From positions 1 through 64,000 of the forward strand of contig NZ_JAJNAL010000012.1 in assembly GCF_022271405.1 (NCBI RefSeq): DNA of 64,000 bases. Direction: 5' to 3'. Positions 19,249 through 28,312 of the stretch are shown here, piece by piece. Under the pieces are notes generated by a model. The model had not been told where the DNA came from. It did not search any database and saw nothing but the letters and a program-made list of their open reading frames with translations. Each line of letters begins with the position of its first letter. Position 1 is the first letter of the stretch. The position numbers and the translations under genes were made by a program. Source of the DNA: Rhodopseudomonas infernalis. Lineage in GTDB: Bacteria > Pseudomonadota > Alphaproteobacteria > Rhizobiales > Xanthobacteraceae.

Positions 19249-19563
19249 ATGCGAATCATATCCGTTTGTGTATTGGCGACGCTTCTGTTGACCAGCTCAG
19301 CGTCCGCGCTGACACGCGCCGAGCACCGCGGGCTCGCCTTCGCTAAGGCGCACTGCGCACGGTGTCATGCTATCGGCCGCAGCGGTGGCAGCCGATTCAA
19401 GCAAGCCCCGCCGTTTCGGACGTTGCACACTCGCTATGCGATCGAGACTCTCGCCGAAGCCTTTGCAGAGGGAATCTACACCGGCCATCCGAAAATGCCG
19501 GCGTTCGAGCTCGACCCCGATCAGATCAACGACCTTTTGTCGTACCTGAAGAGCCTGAACTGA
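19249..19563 (+). CDS. Small periplasmic c-type cytochrome
   Basis: A 104-aa protein with a signal peptide (hydrophobic core LATLLLTSSASA) and one heme c motif, CARCH. The likely axial Met is in HPKMPAFELDPDQINDLL, a typical ending of monoheme class I cytochromes. It would carry electrons in the periplasm. It is divergent from aadR with an Fnr/FixK box in between, so low-oxygen induction is expected. Its 3' end overlaps the convergent MCE gene by 38 bases. Confidence 0.9.
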   Translation: MRIISVCVLATLLLTSSASALTRAEHRGLAFAKAHCARCHAIGRSGGSRFKQAPPFRTLHTRYAIETLAEAFAEGIYTGHPKMPAFELDPDQINDLLSYLKSLN

Positions 19564-20695
19564 TCGGCTTCGCCTCGCTGGCGCCGCCGGACAGGCTCCT
19601 CACGGTCCATGGAACAAGCTCCTTGGCCACTGCGTCGAACGATGCGTCGAATGCCGTCACGGCTGCCGCCGGCTCAGGCTTGCCGAGCTTCGACGCGTGT
19701 TGGAACAGCCGCGCCGCGACGATCTTGCCGCCCTTGTCGATGATCTTCGCACCGAAACTCACGTCGGCAGCCAGATCGGTCTCGCCCGTGATCTGGAAAT
19801 TACGGATGTCGATGAGAAGCTGGTAGTCCGGCGTCACCGCATCGTTCGGCCGCAGCGGCGGGTGCGCGATGTCATAATTCTCGAAGCTCTGGATCAGCTT
19901 TTCCTGCACCAGCTTTGGGATGCTGTCGCTCCACTGCGCGCCGGCGAAAGCCGGCAGATCCAGGTTCGGTGCGACCAGCATCTTCTGGCTGTCGAACAGC
20001 ACCACCGTGGTCGGCTCGGGAATGGTGAGTTGGCCCTTCGGCGCACCGGCAGGCGCCGGGAAGCCTGACGCGGGCTGCAGATCGTACACCACCTTCTTCA
20101 CCACCGGCTCGTTGGCGCCGGTCATGCGTTCGACGCCGCCGAGAATACCGTCCAGCGCCCCGGTCTTGCTGGAGAGCCATTCCGAGAAGGTCTTCAGGTT
20201 GCCGATGGTTTCCTTGAGCGGCTGGGCGTTCTCGCCCAGCACGGTGTCGACCTTGCGCAGCGCCTCGCGCGCCGCCTGGGTCATGCTCAGGCCCGCTCCC
20301 GGCTCGGCGACCAGCGTGGTCGCAATGGCAGAGCCGGTCAGATCCTTGCCCCCCTCCAGCGCCACCACCGGCACACCGGTGAGGCCCTGGAAGTCGAGGC
20401 CGACCTTGGTGTCCGGCCGGACCGGCGTGTCGGTCGCGACGGCGATCGTCGCATTCACCCGGCGCGGATCGTCGGTGGCCAGGCTAAGCGCCGTGACTTC
20501 GCCAACCCGGATGCCGTTGAACAGCACGGCAGCGCCGACCAGCAGGCCCGGCACCGGATCGCGAAACGCGATATGATAGCTGGTGCGCGCCCCGACGCCG
20601 CTGGTGTTGTGCAGCCAGAACACAAAGCCGAACACCGCCAGGATGGCCGCGAGCACGAACGCACCGACGACGACGAAGGGAGCACGGGTTTCCAT
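19526..20695 (-). CDS. MlaD-type MCE protein fused to a transport auxiliary lipoprotein-like domain
   Basis: Lipid-shuttle component of an Mla-type system. In this 389-aa product, residues 1-27 form a membrane anchor and residues about 38-120 are the MCE domain (GLLVGAAVLFNGIRVGEV). The C-terminal 170 residues resemble the ABC-type transport auxiliary lipoprotein (PqiC/DUF330) fold (LFDSQKMLVAPNLDLPAF, YQLLIDIRNFQI). Two normally separate parts are thus in one chain. It is third in the mlaE-mlaF-mlaD order, 7 bp after the ATPase gene. Its tail overlaps the convergent cytochrome gene. Confidence 0.85.
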   Translation of the reverse strand: METRAPFVVVGAFVLAAILAVFGFVFWLHNTSGVGARTSYHIAFRDPVPGLLVGAAVLFNGIRVGEVTALSLATDDPRRVNATIAVATDTPVRPDTKVGLDFQGLTGVPVVALEGGKDLTGSAIATTLVAEPGAGLSMTQAAREALRKVDTVLGENAQPLKETIGNLKTFSEWLSSKTGALDGILGGVERMTGANEPVVKKVVYDLQPASGFPAPAGAPKGQLTIPEPTTVVLFDSQKMLVAPNLDLPAFAGAQWSDSIPKLVQEKLIQSFENYDIAHPPLRPNDAVTPDYQLLIDIRNFQITGETDLAADVSFGAKIIDKGGKIVAARLFQHASKLGKPEPAAAVTAFDASFDAVAKELVPWTVRSLSGGASEAKPISSGSSGTTKGR

Positions 20696-20702
20696 GGGCG
20701 TC

Positions 20703-21479
20703 CTAGTCCTGTTTGGGCTGCAGCATCGAAGAGCGCTTGCCGTGGAAATAAGCGTGCACCCAGGGATGTTCGGATTGCAGCAGATCGTGCATCGGGCCAA
20801 TCGCGACGATCTTGCCGTCGGCCAGTGCCGCAACGCGGTCGCAGACCACGTTGAGACTGGCGAGATCGTGCGTCACCATGAATACGGTGAGTCCCAGCGT
20901 GGTCTGCAGCGTCTTGATCAGTTGATCGAAGTCGCCCGCCGCGATCGGGTCGAGGCCGGACGTCGGCTCGTCCAGAAACACGATCCCTGGATCGAGTGCC
21001 AGCGCCCGCGCCAGTGCCACACGCTTTGTCATGCCGCCGGATAGCTGGGCCGGATATTTGTCCCAGTCATCAGGGCCGATGCCGACCATCTCGAGCTTGG
21101 CGGTGGCGATCTCGTCCTGCAGCTTCTCCGACATGGTGAGCATCTCGCGCAGCGGAAACTGCACGTTCTGCCGCGCGGTGAGCGACGAGAACAACGCGCC
21201 CTGCTGGAACAGGATGCCCCAGGTGGCGGCGACCGTCGTGCCCGGGCCGAGGCCGCGCTCGCTGTCACGTCCCATCACTTCGATGTGGCCGCTCTGCTTT
21301 GGGATCAGGCCGATGATGGTGCGCATCAGCACCGACTTGCCGCCGCCGGACGCGCCCACCAGCCCGAGAATCTCGCCGCGACGGACGTCGAGCGACAGAT
21401 GATCGAGCACGACCTGACGGCCGAAACCGACAACGAGGTCGGAAACGCGGATGGCGTGGAGTTCGGCGAGCGCGTCCAT
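20703..21479 (-). CDS. Mla-type ABC transporter ATPase
   Basis: ATPase of a phospholipid (MlaFEDB-like) ABC system at the inner membrane. The 258-aa product has Walker A GASGGGKS, signature LSGGMTKRVALARAL, Walker B GIVFLDEPTSGLD and the H-loop MVTHD. The long loop FQQGALFSSLTARQNV is usual in MlaF. The ATG at 21479 lies 2 bases after the stop of the permease gene, so expression is coupled. Confidence 0.92.
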   Translation of the reverse strand: MDALAELHAIRVSDLVVGFGRQVVLDHLSLDVRRGEILGLVGASGGGKSVLMRTIIGLIPKQSGHIEVMGRDSERGLGPGTTVAATWGILFQQGALFSSLTARQNVQFPLREMLTMSEKLQDEIATAKLEMVGIGPDDWDKYPAQLSGGMTKRVALARALALDPGIVFLDEPTSGLDPIAAGDFDQLIKTLQTTLGLTVFMVTHDLASLNVVCDRVAALADGKIVAIGPMHDLLQSEHPWVHAYFHGKRSSMLQPKQD

Positions 21480-21481
21480 CG

Positions 21482-22624
21482 TCACATCCCGATCGAGGCA
21501 AAGAATACGGCGAACAAGCCGTCGAGCACGATCACCAGGAAGATGGACTTCACCACCGACGTGGTGGTCTGCAGGCCGAGCGACTCCGCACTGCCCTGCA
21601 CGCGCAGGCCTTCGCTGCAGGCGACGATGCCGATCACCAGCGCCATGAACGGCGCCTTCCACATCCCGACCTCGAAGCTGTTAATCGACACCGCCTCCTG
21701 CAACCGCGCTATGTACACCTCCGGCATCATGCCGCCGTAGAACCACGCTGTCAGCAGACCGCCGTACAGCGCCGCCATCGATCCGATGAAGGTCAGGATC
21801 GGCAGCGCGATCACCAGCGCGATGATGCGCGGCAGGATCAGCACCTCGACCGGATCGAGTCCCATCGTGGACAGAGCGTCGATCTCCTCGCGCATCTTCA
21901 TCGAGCCGAGCTCGGCCGTGTAGGCGCTGCCGGAGCGGCCTGCCACCATGATGGCGACGATCAAGACGCCAAGTTCGCGCAGCACCAGGATGCCGACCAT
22001 GTCGACCACGTAAGACTCCGCACCGAATTTGCGGAAGTGGAAGATCCCCTGCTGTGCGATGATGGCGCCGATCAGAAAGGTGATCAGCACGACGATCGGG
22101 ATCGCCTGCCAGCCGACGCGATAGACTTGGTAGGTCAGCGAGGTCAGCCGCAGCGAGCGCGGACGCCTCAGCACACGGAGCAGCGTGACACCGAGCGCGC
22201 CGAGCATATCGAGAAAGGCCGAGACGTCCTGTGTGGCGCTGTAGGCGGAGCGACCGAGCTGGTCGAGGCGCGCGATGATCGGATTGACCTTGGGGCGCGG
22301 CGTCGGGTCGCGGCGGTTGACCTGACGCACTTCCTCGATCAGCCCGGCATAGCGCTCGCTGACGCCGACAAACAACGCGGTGCGGCCCGCCTGCGCGGCC
22401 TCGCGCGACACCTTCTCCAGCAGCCAAGCGCCGATGGTGTCGATCTCGGCGACATCGCTCATATCGATCTTGAGCGACCTTGCGGCGGCAACCTGAGGCG
22501 CGATCCCCGCGAACAGATGCTCCAGCGCGGCCGAATGGGTCGCAATCCAGGCGCCGCCCGGATGCAGTTCGAGCACATCGCCATCGGCCACGGTATTCAA
22601 CACGGGCGCAGAATTCACGGCCAT
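21482..22624 (-). CDS. MlaE-type permease with N-terminal STAS domain
   Basis: Permease of the lipid-transport system with an extra N-terminal STAS domain. In the 380-aa product, residues about 10-110 are STAS-like (LKIDMSDVAEIDTIGAWLL), which in E. coli is a separate protein, MlaB. Residues about 150-380 are the MlaE permease (VLRELGVLIVAIMVAGRSGS, then MREEIDALSTMGLDPVEVL). The ATG at 22624 follows GGGGCGG. It heads the operon mlaE-mlaF-mlaD; no mlaC or mlaA is adjacent. A FixK box lies about 100 bp upstream, shared with the divergent gene. Confidence 0.9.
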   Translation of the reverse strand: MAVNSAPVLNTVADGDVLELHPGGAWIATHSAALEHLFAGIAPQVAAARSLKIDMSDVAEIDTIGAWLLEKVSREAAQAGRTALFVGVSERYAGLIEEVRQVNRRDPTPRPKVNPIIARLDQLGRSAYSATQDVSAFLDMLGALGVTLLRVLRRPRSLRLTSLTYQVYRVGWQAIPIVVLITFLIGAIIAQQGIFHFRKFGAESYVVDMVGILVLRELGVLIVAIMVAGRSGSAYTAELGSMKMREEIDALSTMGLDPVEVLILPRIIALVIALPILTFIGSMAALYGGLLTAWFYGGMMPEVYIARLQEAVSINSFEVGMWKAPFMALVIGIVACSEGLRVQGSAESLGLQTTTSVVKSIFLVIVLDGLFAVFFASIGM

Positions 22625-22721
22625 TCCGCCCCGATCTCCAACGCCGTCATGTTGTGCTCCGATACGAATCGACCGTCGCCGTGCGGTCCTTCGGGCCGAC
22701 AGCTTGCGTCGCGATCGGCGA

Positions 22722-22735
22722 TTGATGCAAATCAA
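22722..22735. promoter_or_regulatory. FixK/Fnr box ahead of the 22794 gene and the Mla operon
   Basis: TTGATGCAAATCAA, a perfect TTGA-N6-TCAA site. It is 59 bp before the plus-strand start and 98 bp before the permease start; the closer gene is the better candidate target. Confidence 0.75.
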
Positions 22736-22793
22736 TTATGGCATCTGAGCGCTGCGTAAGCTTTACGTTATCGAGGACGACAGGATCGATCCG

Positions 22794-23204
22794 ATGACCA
22801 AGGGCTCTCCGTCCGCTATTCTCAACTCGTCGCTGCCGGCGCGCTTCCGTCAAATTCGACTCGAACTTGCACGCGAACCCGGTCACCCGGAAGGTGCGTC
22901 GCAGATCGCCTATGTGCTGGTCGCGCCGCTGGACGAGAACGACCACATCGATGCGGTGACTTGGCGCAGCCATCGCGACGCCTGCCGTGTCGCACGGCAG
23001 CGGCCGCAGCAGGCCGACAGCCTCGGCCATCTGGTCCATCGCCCCGGCGGCTCTTGGGCGTTTCAGTACGATGCGGAAGCAGCAATCCCTGCTGAAGCCG
23101 GATATCACTTCGGCGACGAGCGTTTCGTGCAGGGCGAGTACGTGTCGATCCGGGAAGAAGGCGACATGCATACGTTCCGCGTCGTGTCGGTCAGCCGGCT
23201 CTAG
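22794..23204 (+). CDS. Conserved hypothetical protein, low-oxygen candidate
   Basis: A 136-aa soluble protein with no signal peptide or membrane segment. Its central pattern (FRQIRLELAREPGHPEG, IAYVLVAPLDENDHIDA, then ETG-like GYHFGDERFVQGEYVSIRE) looks like a compact alpha/beta family that I believe is shared by many Rhizobiales and Rhodospirillales, but I have no function for it. A FixK/Fnr box stands 59 bp upstream, so it should respond to oxygen. Confidence 0.75.
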   Translation: MTKGSPSAILNSSLPARFRQIRLELAREPGHPEGASQIAYVLVAPLDENDHIDAVTWRSHRDACRVARQRPQQADSLGHLVHRPGGSWAFQYDAEAAIPAEAGYHFGDERFVQGEYVSIREEGDMHTFRVVSVSRL

Positions 23205-23248
23205 GCCCCTCCCGCGCGAACCATATCACATTCGAACGATCGCCCTGT

Positions 23249-25972
23249 TCACGCCTGCGCCGCGGCGCGGGCCGACTCCTCGGTCAGAGCCAGCGTCACG
23301 TTGAGAATGTCCGGCTCGGAGTGATCCGCTTTGGCCTCGAAGCCGAGGTGGCGGCACATCCGCAGCATCGCCACATTCTCGCGCAGCACTTGGCCGCAGA
23401 CGTACTTCAACCCCTCGGCGCGCGCGTATTCGATGATCAGCTTCATCAGCGCCCACCCGAGGCCTTTGCCCTTCAGATCCGAACGCAGCAGGATCGCGTA
23501 CTCGCCGCTCTCGTAGATCGAATCGGAATGGATGCGCACCACGCCGAGCGTTTCGCCGGTGGCTTCGTCGATCGCGATGAAGGCCATTGCGCGGGCGTAG
23601 TCGATTTGGGTCAACCGGGCGATGAAAGCGTGGCTGAACTCCTTCATTGCCGCGAAGAATCGCAACCTCAGATCCTCCGGCGTGACATGCTTGAGGAATG
23701 CGTGAATTGCCGGCTCGTCGTCGGGCCGGAGCGGCCGCGCCAAGACCCGCCAGCCGTCCTTGACCTGCAGATGCCGTTCCCATTGCGACGGATAGGGCTT
23801 CACCGCGAAGGTGGTGTTGCCAAGGCCGGCGAATTTGCGCTGCGCCGGCCGCACCATCACCCGGGCGTCGATGACGACGGCGCCGTTCTCGTCGGCAAGC
23901 AGCGGATTGATGTCGAGTTCGTGGATTTCCGGAAAGTCCGCGGCCATCTGCGACAGCTTCACCAGCGTCAGCGCTACTGCGCCGTCCTTGACGGCTGGCA
24001 CGTCGCGATAGGCCTGGAGCAATTTCGAGACGCGGGTACGCGCGATCAACGAATTTGCAAGCGGCAGGTCGAGCGGCGGCAGCGCCAGCGAGCGGTCGTC
24101 GATGATCTCGACACCGGTGCCGCCATGACCGAACGCGATCACCGGCCCAAAGGTCGGATCGTCCACGATGCCGACGGTGAGTTCGCGCGCCTTCCGGCGC
24201 ATGATCATCGGCTGCACGATGACACCATCGAGCTGAGCGGTCGGACGCAGTTTCGCCGCGCGGCTAAGGATCTCGACCACGGCGGAGCGTACTGCCTCCA
24301 CGCTGGTGAGATTCAGCACCACGCCGCCCACGTCGGATTTGTGCGTGATGTCGCGCGACATGACCTTGACCACCACAGTCACGCCCTGCGCCAGGAACGG
24401 TTCGGCCCACGCCACCGCGGCGTCGGCGTTAGGCGCGGCCAGCGTCGGGACCATCGGGATCTGATACGCAGCCAGCAGTGCGCCGACCTCGATCGGGTCC
24501 AGCCATGACCGTCCTTCCCGCAGCGCTTTCTCGATCACCAGCCGCGCTGCCTCGGTGTCGGGGTCGAACTCCTTCGGGAGGCTGGGCGGCACTTCGGTGA
24601 GAAGTTGCGCCGCCTCACGGTAGCGCACCAAATTCATGATGCTACGGACGGCGTCGTCCTCGGTCGGATAGTTCGGGATCCCGGCCGCGTCGAACGCGTG
24701 GGCGATGGATTCTTCGGCGCCAACCCAAACGGCGAACACCGGCTTGAAGAAGGTGCGGCGCAGCCGCTCTTCCCCAGCCAACCGGATCACCGCCTCGGCG
24801 ATCTCACTTGGGGACGCCATCGCGGTGTGGACGTTCATCACCAGCACAGCGTCATTGTCCGGATCGGCAAGCAGCGTCGACAGTGCCGTCGCATAGCGCT
24901 CGGGATCGGCGTCGCCCATGATATCGACCGGGTTGGAGCCCGACCAGCTCGGCGGCATCGTGGCGTTGAGCCGGTCGCACACTTCCTTCGACAGCGTCGC
25001 CGGGATGCCGCCAAGCTCGGCAAGCCGATCGACGGCCAACACGCCGATGCCGCCGCCGTTGGTCAGGATCGCGACGCGCTTGCCGCGCGGGGCGCTGACG
25101 CGTCCGAGCGTCTCGGCGCAGTCGAACAGTTCGCGCAGGTCGAACACCCGCAGCATGCCAGCGCGGCGAAACGCAGCGTCGTACACCGCATCCGCTCCGG
25201 CAAACGCGCCTGTATGGGTCGCAGCGGCCTGGGCGCCGTGCGCCAGGCGGCCGGACTTCACCACCACCACCGGTTTGACGCGAGCCGCGGCGCGTGCCGC
25301 CGACATGAACTTGCGGGCGTCGGTGATCGCCTCGATATAGAGCAGGATCGCACGGGTCTCGAAATCGGCCGCGTAGTAGTCGAGCATGTCGGCGATGTCG
25401 ACGTCGAGCTGATCGCCAATCGACACGATACCGGAAAAGCCAATGTCCTTCACGGCTGCCCAGTCGACCATGCCGGCCGCAATCGCGCCGGACTGCGAGA
25501 TCAGCGCCAGATGACCTCGCCGCGGCATATGAGCGGCGAAGCTGGCGTTGAGGTTGGAAGATGGAACCATCAGACCCAGGCAGTTCGGGCCGATCAGCCG
25601 GATGCCGGATTTACGCGCCGCAACATTAGCGGCCTCCGCATAGGAACCCTTGCCCCGACCCATCTCGGCACTGATGATGATTGCGCCGGCAACCCCACGC
25701 TCGCCGGCGTCCGCGATGATCCTGGATACGAAGCGCGACGGCGCGGTGACGACGATCAGGTCCGGCACGAATGGCAGATCCGCAAAGGTGCGGACGGTCT
25801 TGAACCCGCCGATCTCTGGGTAGCGCGGATTGACGACGCCGATCTCGCCCTTGAAGCCGGCTTTGCGTAGATTTTCGAGGACGGCGCGACCGACCGACGC
25901 AGGTCGCGGGCTGGCGCCGATCACCGCCACAGCAGAAGGCGCCAGCAGACTGCTCAATCGGTAAATCGACAT
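23249..25972 (-). CDS. pat: Pat protein lysine acetyltransferase (ADP-forming acyl-CoA synthetase-like with GNAT domain)
   Basis: Acetylates and thereby switches off acyl-CoA synthetases; in R. palustris the homologue acts on enzymes of anaerobic benzoate use. The 907-aa length and layout fit the family. A large N-terminal NDP-forming acyl-CoA synthetase-like part (about 1-700) includes the CoA-binding start AVIGASPRPASVGRAV and the ATP-grasp region VVVKVMSRDITHKSDVGGV. A C-terminal GNAT domain (about 750-900) includes RSDLKGKGLGWALMKLIIE, the acetyl-CoA loop. It is monocistronic. The link to AadR, 4 kb away, is suggestive since both touch aromatic catabolism. Confidence 0.9.
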   Translation of the reverse strand: MSIYRLSSLLAPSAVAVIGASPRPASVGRAVLENLRKAGFKGEIGVVNPRYPEIGGFKTVRTFADLPFVPDLIVVTAPSRFVSRIIADAGERGVAGAIIISAEMGRGKGSYAEAANVAARKSGIRLIGPNCLGLMVPSSNLNASFAAHMPRRGHLALISQSGAIAAGMVDWAAVKDIGFSGIVSIGDQLDVDIADMLDYYAADFETRAILLYIEAITDARKFMSAARAAARVKPVVVVKSGRLAHGAQAAATHTGAFAGADAVYDAAFRRAGMLRVFDLRELFDCAETLGRVSAPRGKRVAILTNGGGIGVLAVDRLAELGGIPATLSKEVCDRLNATMPPSWSGSNPVDIMGDADPERYATALSTLLADPDNDAVLVMNVHTAMASPSEIAEAVIRLAGEERLRRTFFKPVFAVWVGAEESIAHAFDAAGIPNYPTEDDAVRSIMNLVRYREAAQLLTEVPPSLPKEFDPDTEAARLVIEKALREGRSWLDPIEVGALLAAYQIPMVPTLAAPNADAAVAWAEPFLAQGVTVVVKVMSRDITHKSDVGGVVLNLTSVEAVRSAVVEILSRAAKLRPTAQLDGVIVQPMIMRRKARELTVGIVDDPTFGPVIAFGHGGTGVEIIDDRSLALPPLDLPLANSLIARTRVSKLLQAYRDVPAVKDGAVALTLVKLSQMAADFPEIHELDINPLLADENGAVVIDARVMVRPAQRKFAGLGNTTFAVKPYPSQWERHLQVKDGWRVLARPLRPDDEPAIHAFLKHVTPEDLRLRFFAAMKEFSHAFIARLTQIDYARAMAFIAIDEATGETLGVVRIHSDSIYESGEYAILLRSDLKGKGLGWALMKLIIEYARAEGLKYVCGQVLRENVAMLRMCRHLGFEAKADHSEPDILNVTLALTEESARAAAQA

Positions 25973-26095
25973 TTCACCTCGGCACCGGGCGCCGGAGGCC
26001 TGTATCTGCGGATCGTTCGAATCCGACGCCCGCAGACTATGTAGTACAGATACGAGCAGGTTGCCATTTTTGCTCGCCGCGGCTGAGCGCCGCGA

Positions 26096-26527
26096 CTACG
26101 GCGCCACCTTGGTGAAGCTGGCCAGCGCCTTGATGACGTCCTCGCGGGAGATAATGCCATCGAGCTTCCGGTCGTCTTCCAACACTGGAATGCTGCGCGT
26201 CTGGTGCTCAACCATCAACTGAAGCACCCTCGTCAGCTTGGTATCGGCACGAACATAGATGAAGTCCGGAGTCATGATGTCGCCGACGGTGCGGTTCATC
26301 AGGTCGTCGTAATGCGGCAGCATTTGCGTCGGATGAAACGCAAAGCAGCGTAAAAAATCGTATTTAGTCACCAAGCCGATCGCGCGAGCGTTTTCCACGA
26401 CCGGATAGGCATTGTAGTCGTCGCGCTCGAACTGATCTTCAAGCTCGCGCATCGTCGTGTCCCTGGACACGGATTTTACCGAGCGCGTCATGTGGTCGGC
26501 AACGGTTGCCTCGAGAAATTTGTACAA
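26096..26527 (-). CDS. CBS-domain pair protein
   Basis: A 143-aa cytosolic protein made of two CBS motifs (residues about 8-65 and 80-140), each with the pattern seen in VADHMTRSVKSVSRDTTMRE and VGDIMTPDFIYVRADTKLTR. Such pairs bind adenine nucleotides and act as energy or redox sensors. Its partner is unknown. It is divergent from the aminoglycoside phosphotransferase-like gene, with a FixK/Fnr box midway between the two. Confidence 0.9.
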   Translation of the reverse strand: MYKFLEATVADHMTRSVKSVSRDTTMRELEDQFERDDYNAYPVVENARAIGLVTKYDFLRCFAFHPTQMLPHYDDLMNRTVGDIMTPDFIYVRADTKLTRVLQLMVEHQTRSIPVLEDDRKLDGIISREDVIKALASFTKVAP

Positions 26528-26635
26528 GAGCAGATTCCAATCGCCTGCGCGTCACGTCCAAGGGAGGCAAGAGTGTATGAGGACACCTGCTACTCGCCCT
26601 TGCGGGCAAATTGACCGCAGCTTTGCCGAATTGAA

Positions 26636-26649
26636 TTGATCAAGGTCAA
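26636..26649. promoter_or_regulatory. FixK/Fnr box between the CBS gene and the kinase-like gene
   Basis: TTGATCAAGGTCAA, a perfect TTGA-N6-TCAA site. It is 108 bp from the CBS start and 106 bp from the 26756 start, almost exactly midway, so it may drive both genes. Confidence 0.8.
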
Positions 26650-26755
26650 TCCACCGCTGTTTTCCCGAATGTCTTGTGGACCCTACGAGAACGCGCACAC
26701 TATGGACACGCTAGACTGATCCAGTTTCGAACACTTCGATGGTCTTCGGTTCCAG

Positions 26756-28312
26756 ATGGACGAGAAAATCCCCGCGTCCGAGCACGCACGACAGCAAGAT
26801 GTATTCCGGTTCGTCGCTGCGCCGGCGAGCCACGGTGGCGCGAAGGTCAGGCAAATTGATACGCATGGTGCGGCCGTTTTTCTCGCAGGCGACAGGGCGC
26901 TGAAAATCAAGCGGGCGGTGCGGTTCCCGTTCCTCGACTATTCGACGTTGGAACGACGAAAGGCGGCCTGCGAGCGGGAACTCGAAGTCAATCGCCGCTT
27001 CGCGCCACAAATCTATCGCCGCGTCGTACCGATCACGCGCTCTGCCGCGGGCGAGCTTCAGATCGGCGGCGAAGGGGAACCGCTCGAGTGGGCGGTCGAG
27101 ATGAAACGCTTCGACGAAAGCCTCACGATCGACCAGTTGGCAAGCGACCAACCGCTTTCGCCGGTGCTGATCGATGCCATCTCGGACGCCATCGCCGCGT
27201 CGCATGGTGCCGCACCCAGAGCCAAAACTGCGACGTGGATCGCGAGCCTCCTGCCGATCATCGCCGACAATACGGCATCTTTCGTCGCCGCAGGCTTTTC
27301 GGCGGGCGCGGTCGCGGCGCTCGATGGCAACACCCGAGCCGCGTTCGAACGCGTCCGTCCCCTCCTCGAACAACGCGGCGCGCTGGGCTACGTGCGCTGG
27401 TGCCATGGCGACCTGCACCTTGCCAATATCGTGCTGATCGATGGCAAGCCCGTGCTGTTCGACGCAATCGAATTCGATCCGGCCATCGCCTCGGTCGATC
27501 TACTCTACGACCTCGCATTTCCCATGATGGATCTGATCCAGCACGGCCGCACCCAGGCCGCAGCGGAATTGCTGAACCGCTACCTCGCCACGGGCGACGA
27601 CGCGCATGTCGACGCTCTCGGCGCCCTTCCATTGCTGATGTCACTCAGGGCGGCCGTCCGTGCCAAGGTGACGTTGTCACGCGCGAGCGAGGATCCCGAA
27701 GCGGCACGCGTCAATCGACAAACCGCGGCGTCGTATTTCGCTCTCGCAGGCCGACTGATCGATCCGCCGCCGGCGCGGTTGATTGCCGTCGGCGGTGTGT
27801 CCGGCACCGGCAAGTCGGTGTTGGCGCGGGCGCTTGCAGGCTCGGTTCTGCCGCTGCCCGGCGCGGTCGTGCTGCGCTCGGATGTGATCCGCAAGAAACT
27901 GTTTGGTGCCGTCGAAACCGAACGACTGCCCGCCGCGGCCTATGAGCCCAAAGCCACCGCTGAGGTCTATCGCAACCTCGGTGAGCGCGCCGCTCACGTC
28001 GTGGCGCAGGGGCATTCGGCGATCGTAGACGCGGTGTTTGCGAAAGCGGACGAGCGCGCGGCAGTCGAAGCCGTGGCACGCGCAATCGGTGTCGATGTCA
28101 GCGGGCTCTATCTGGTCGCAGATTTGCACATTCGGATCGCCCGCGTCGCCCACCGCGTCGGCGACGCGTCCGACGCGACGCCGGAGATTGTCCGACAGCA
28201 ACAAGCCTACGAAACCGGCACGATCGCGTGGACCACGATCGACGCCTCCGGATCACCAGAAGAGTCGCTGAACCGCGCCGTCACAGCGCTGAAGCTCGGC
28301 GATCAGGGTTGA
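26756..28312 (+). CDS. Bifunctional phosphotransferase-like / P-loop kinase protein
   Basis: A 518-aa two-domain protein. The first domain (about 1-310) resembles aminoglycoside/choline phosphotransferases, with the catalytic loop CHGDLHLANIVL and the metal-binding FDAIEFDPAIASVDLLYDLA. The second (about 335-515) is a P-loop kinase with GGVSGTGKSVLARAL (Walker A). This fusion is known in many proteobacteria next to universal stress genes, but its substrate is unknown. Its end overlaps the convergent PHA synthase gene by 10 bases. A FixK/Fnr box lies upstream. Confidence 0.9.
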   Translation: MDEKIPASEHARQQDVFRFVAAPASHGGAKVRQIDTHGAAVFLAGDRALKIKRAVRFPFLDYSTLERRKAACERELEVNRRFAPQIYRRVVPITRSAAGELQIGGEGEPLEWAVEMKRFDESLTIDQLASDQPLSPVLIDAISDAIAASHGAAPRAKTATWIASLLPIIADNTASFVAAGFSAGAVAALDGNTRAAFERVRPLLEQRGALGYVRWCHGDLHLANIVLIDGKPVLFDAIEFDPAIASVDLLYDLAFPMMDLIQHGRTQAAAELLNRYLATGDDAHVDALGALPLLMSLRAAVRAKVTLSRASEDPEAARVNRQTAASYFALAGRLIDPPPARLIAVGGVSGTGKSVLARALAGSVLPLPGAVVLRSDVIRKKLFGAVETERLPAAAYEPKATAEVYRNLGERAAHVVAQGHSAIVDAVFAKADERAAVEAVARAIGVDVSGLYLVADLHIRIARVAHRVGDASDATPEIVRQQQAYETGTIAWTTIDASGSPEESLNRAVTALKLGDQG

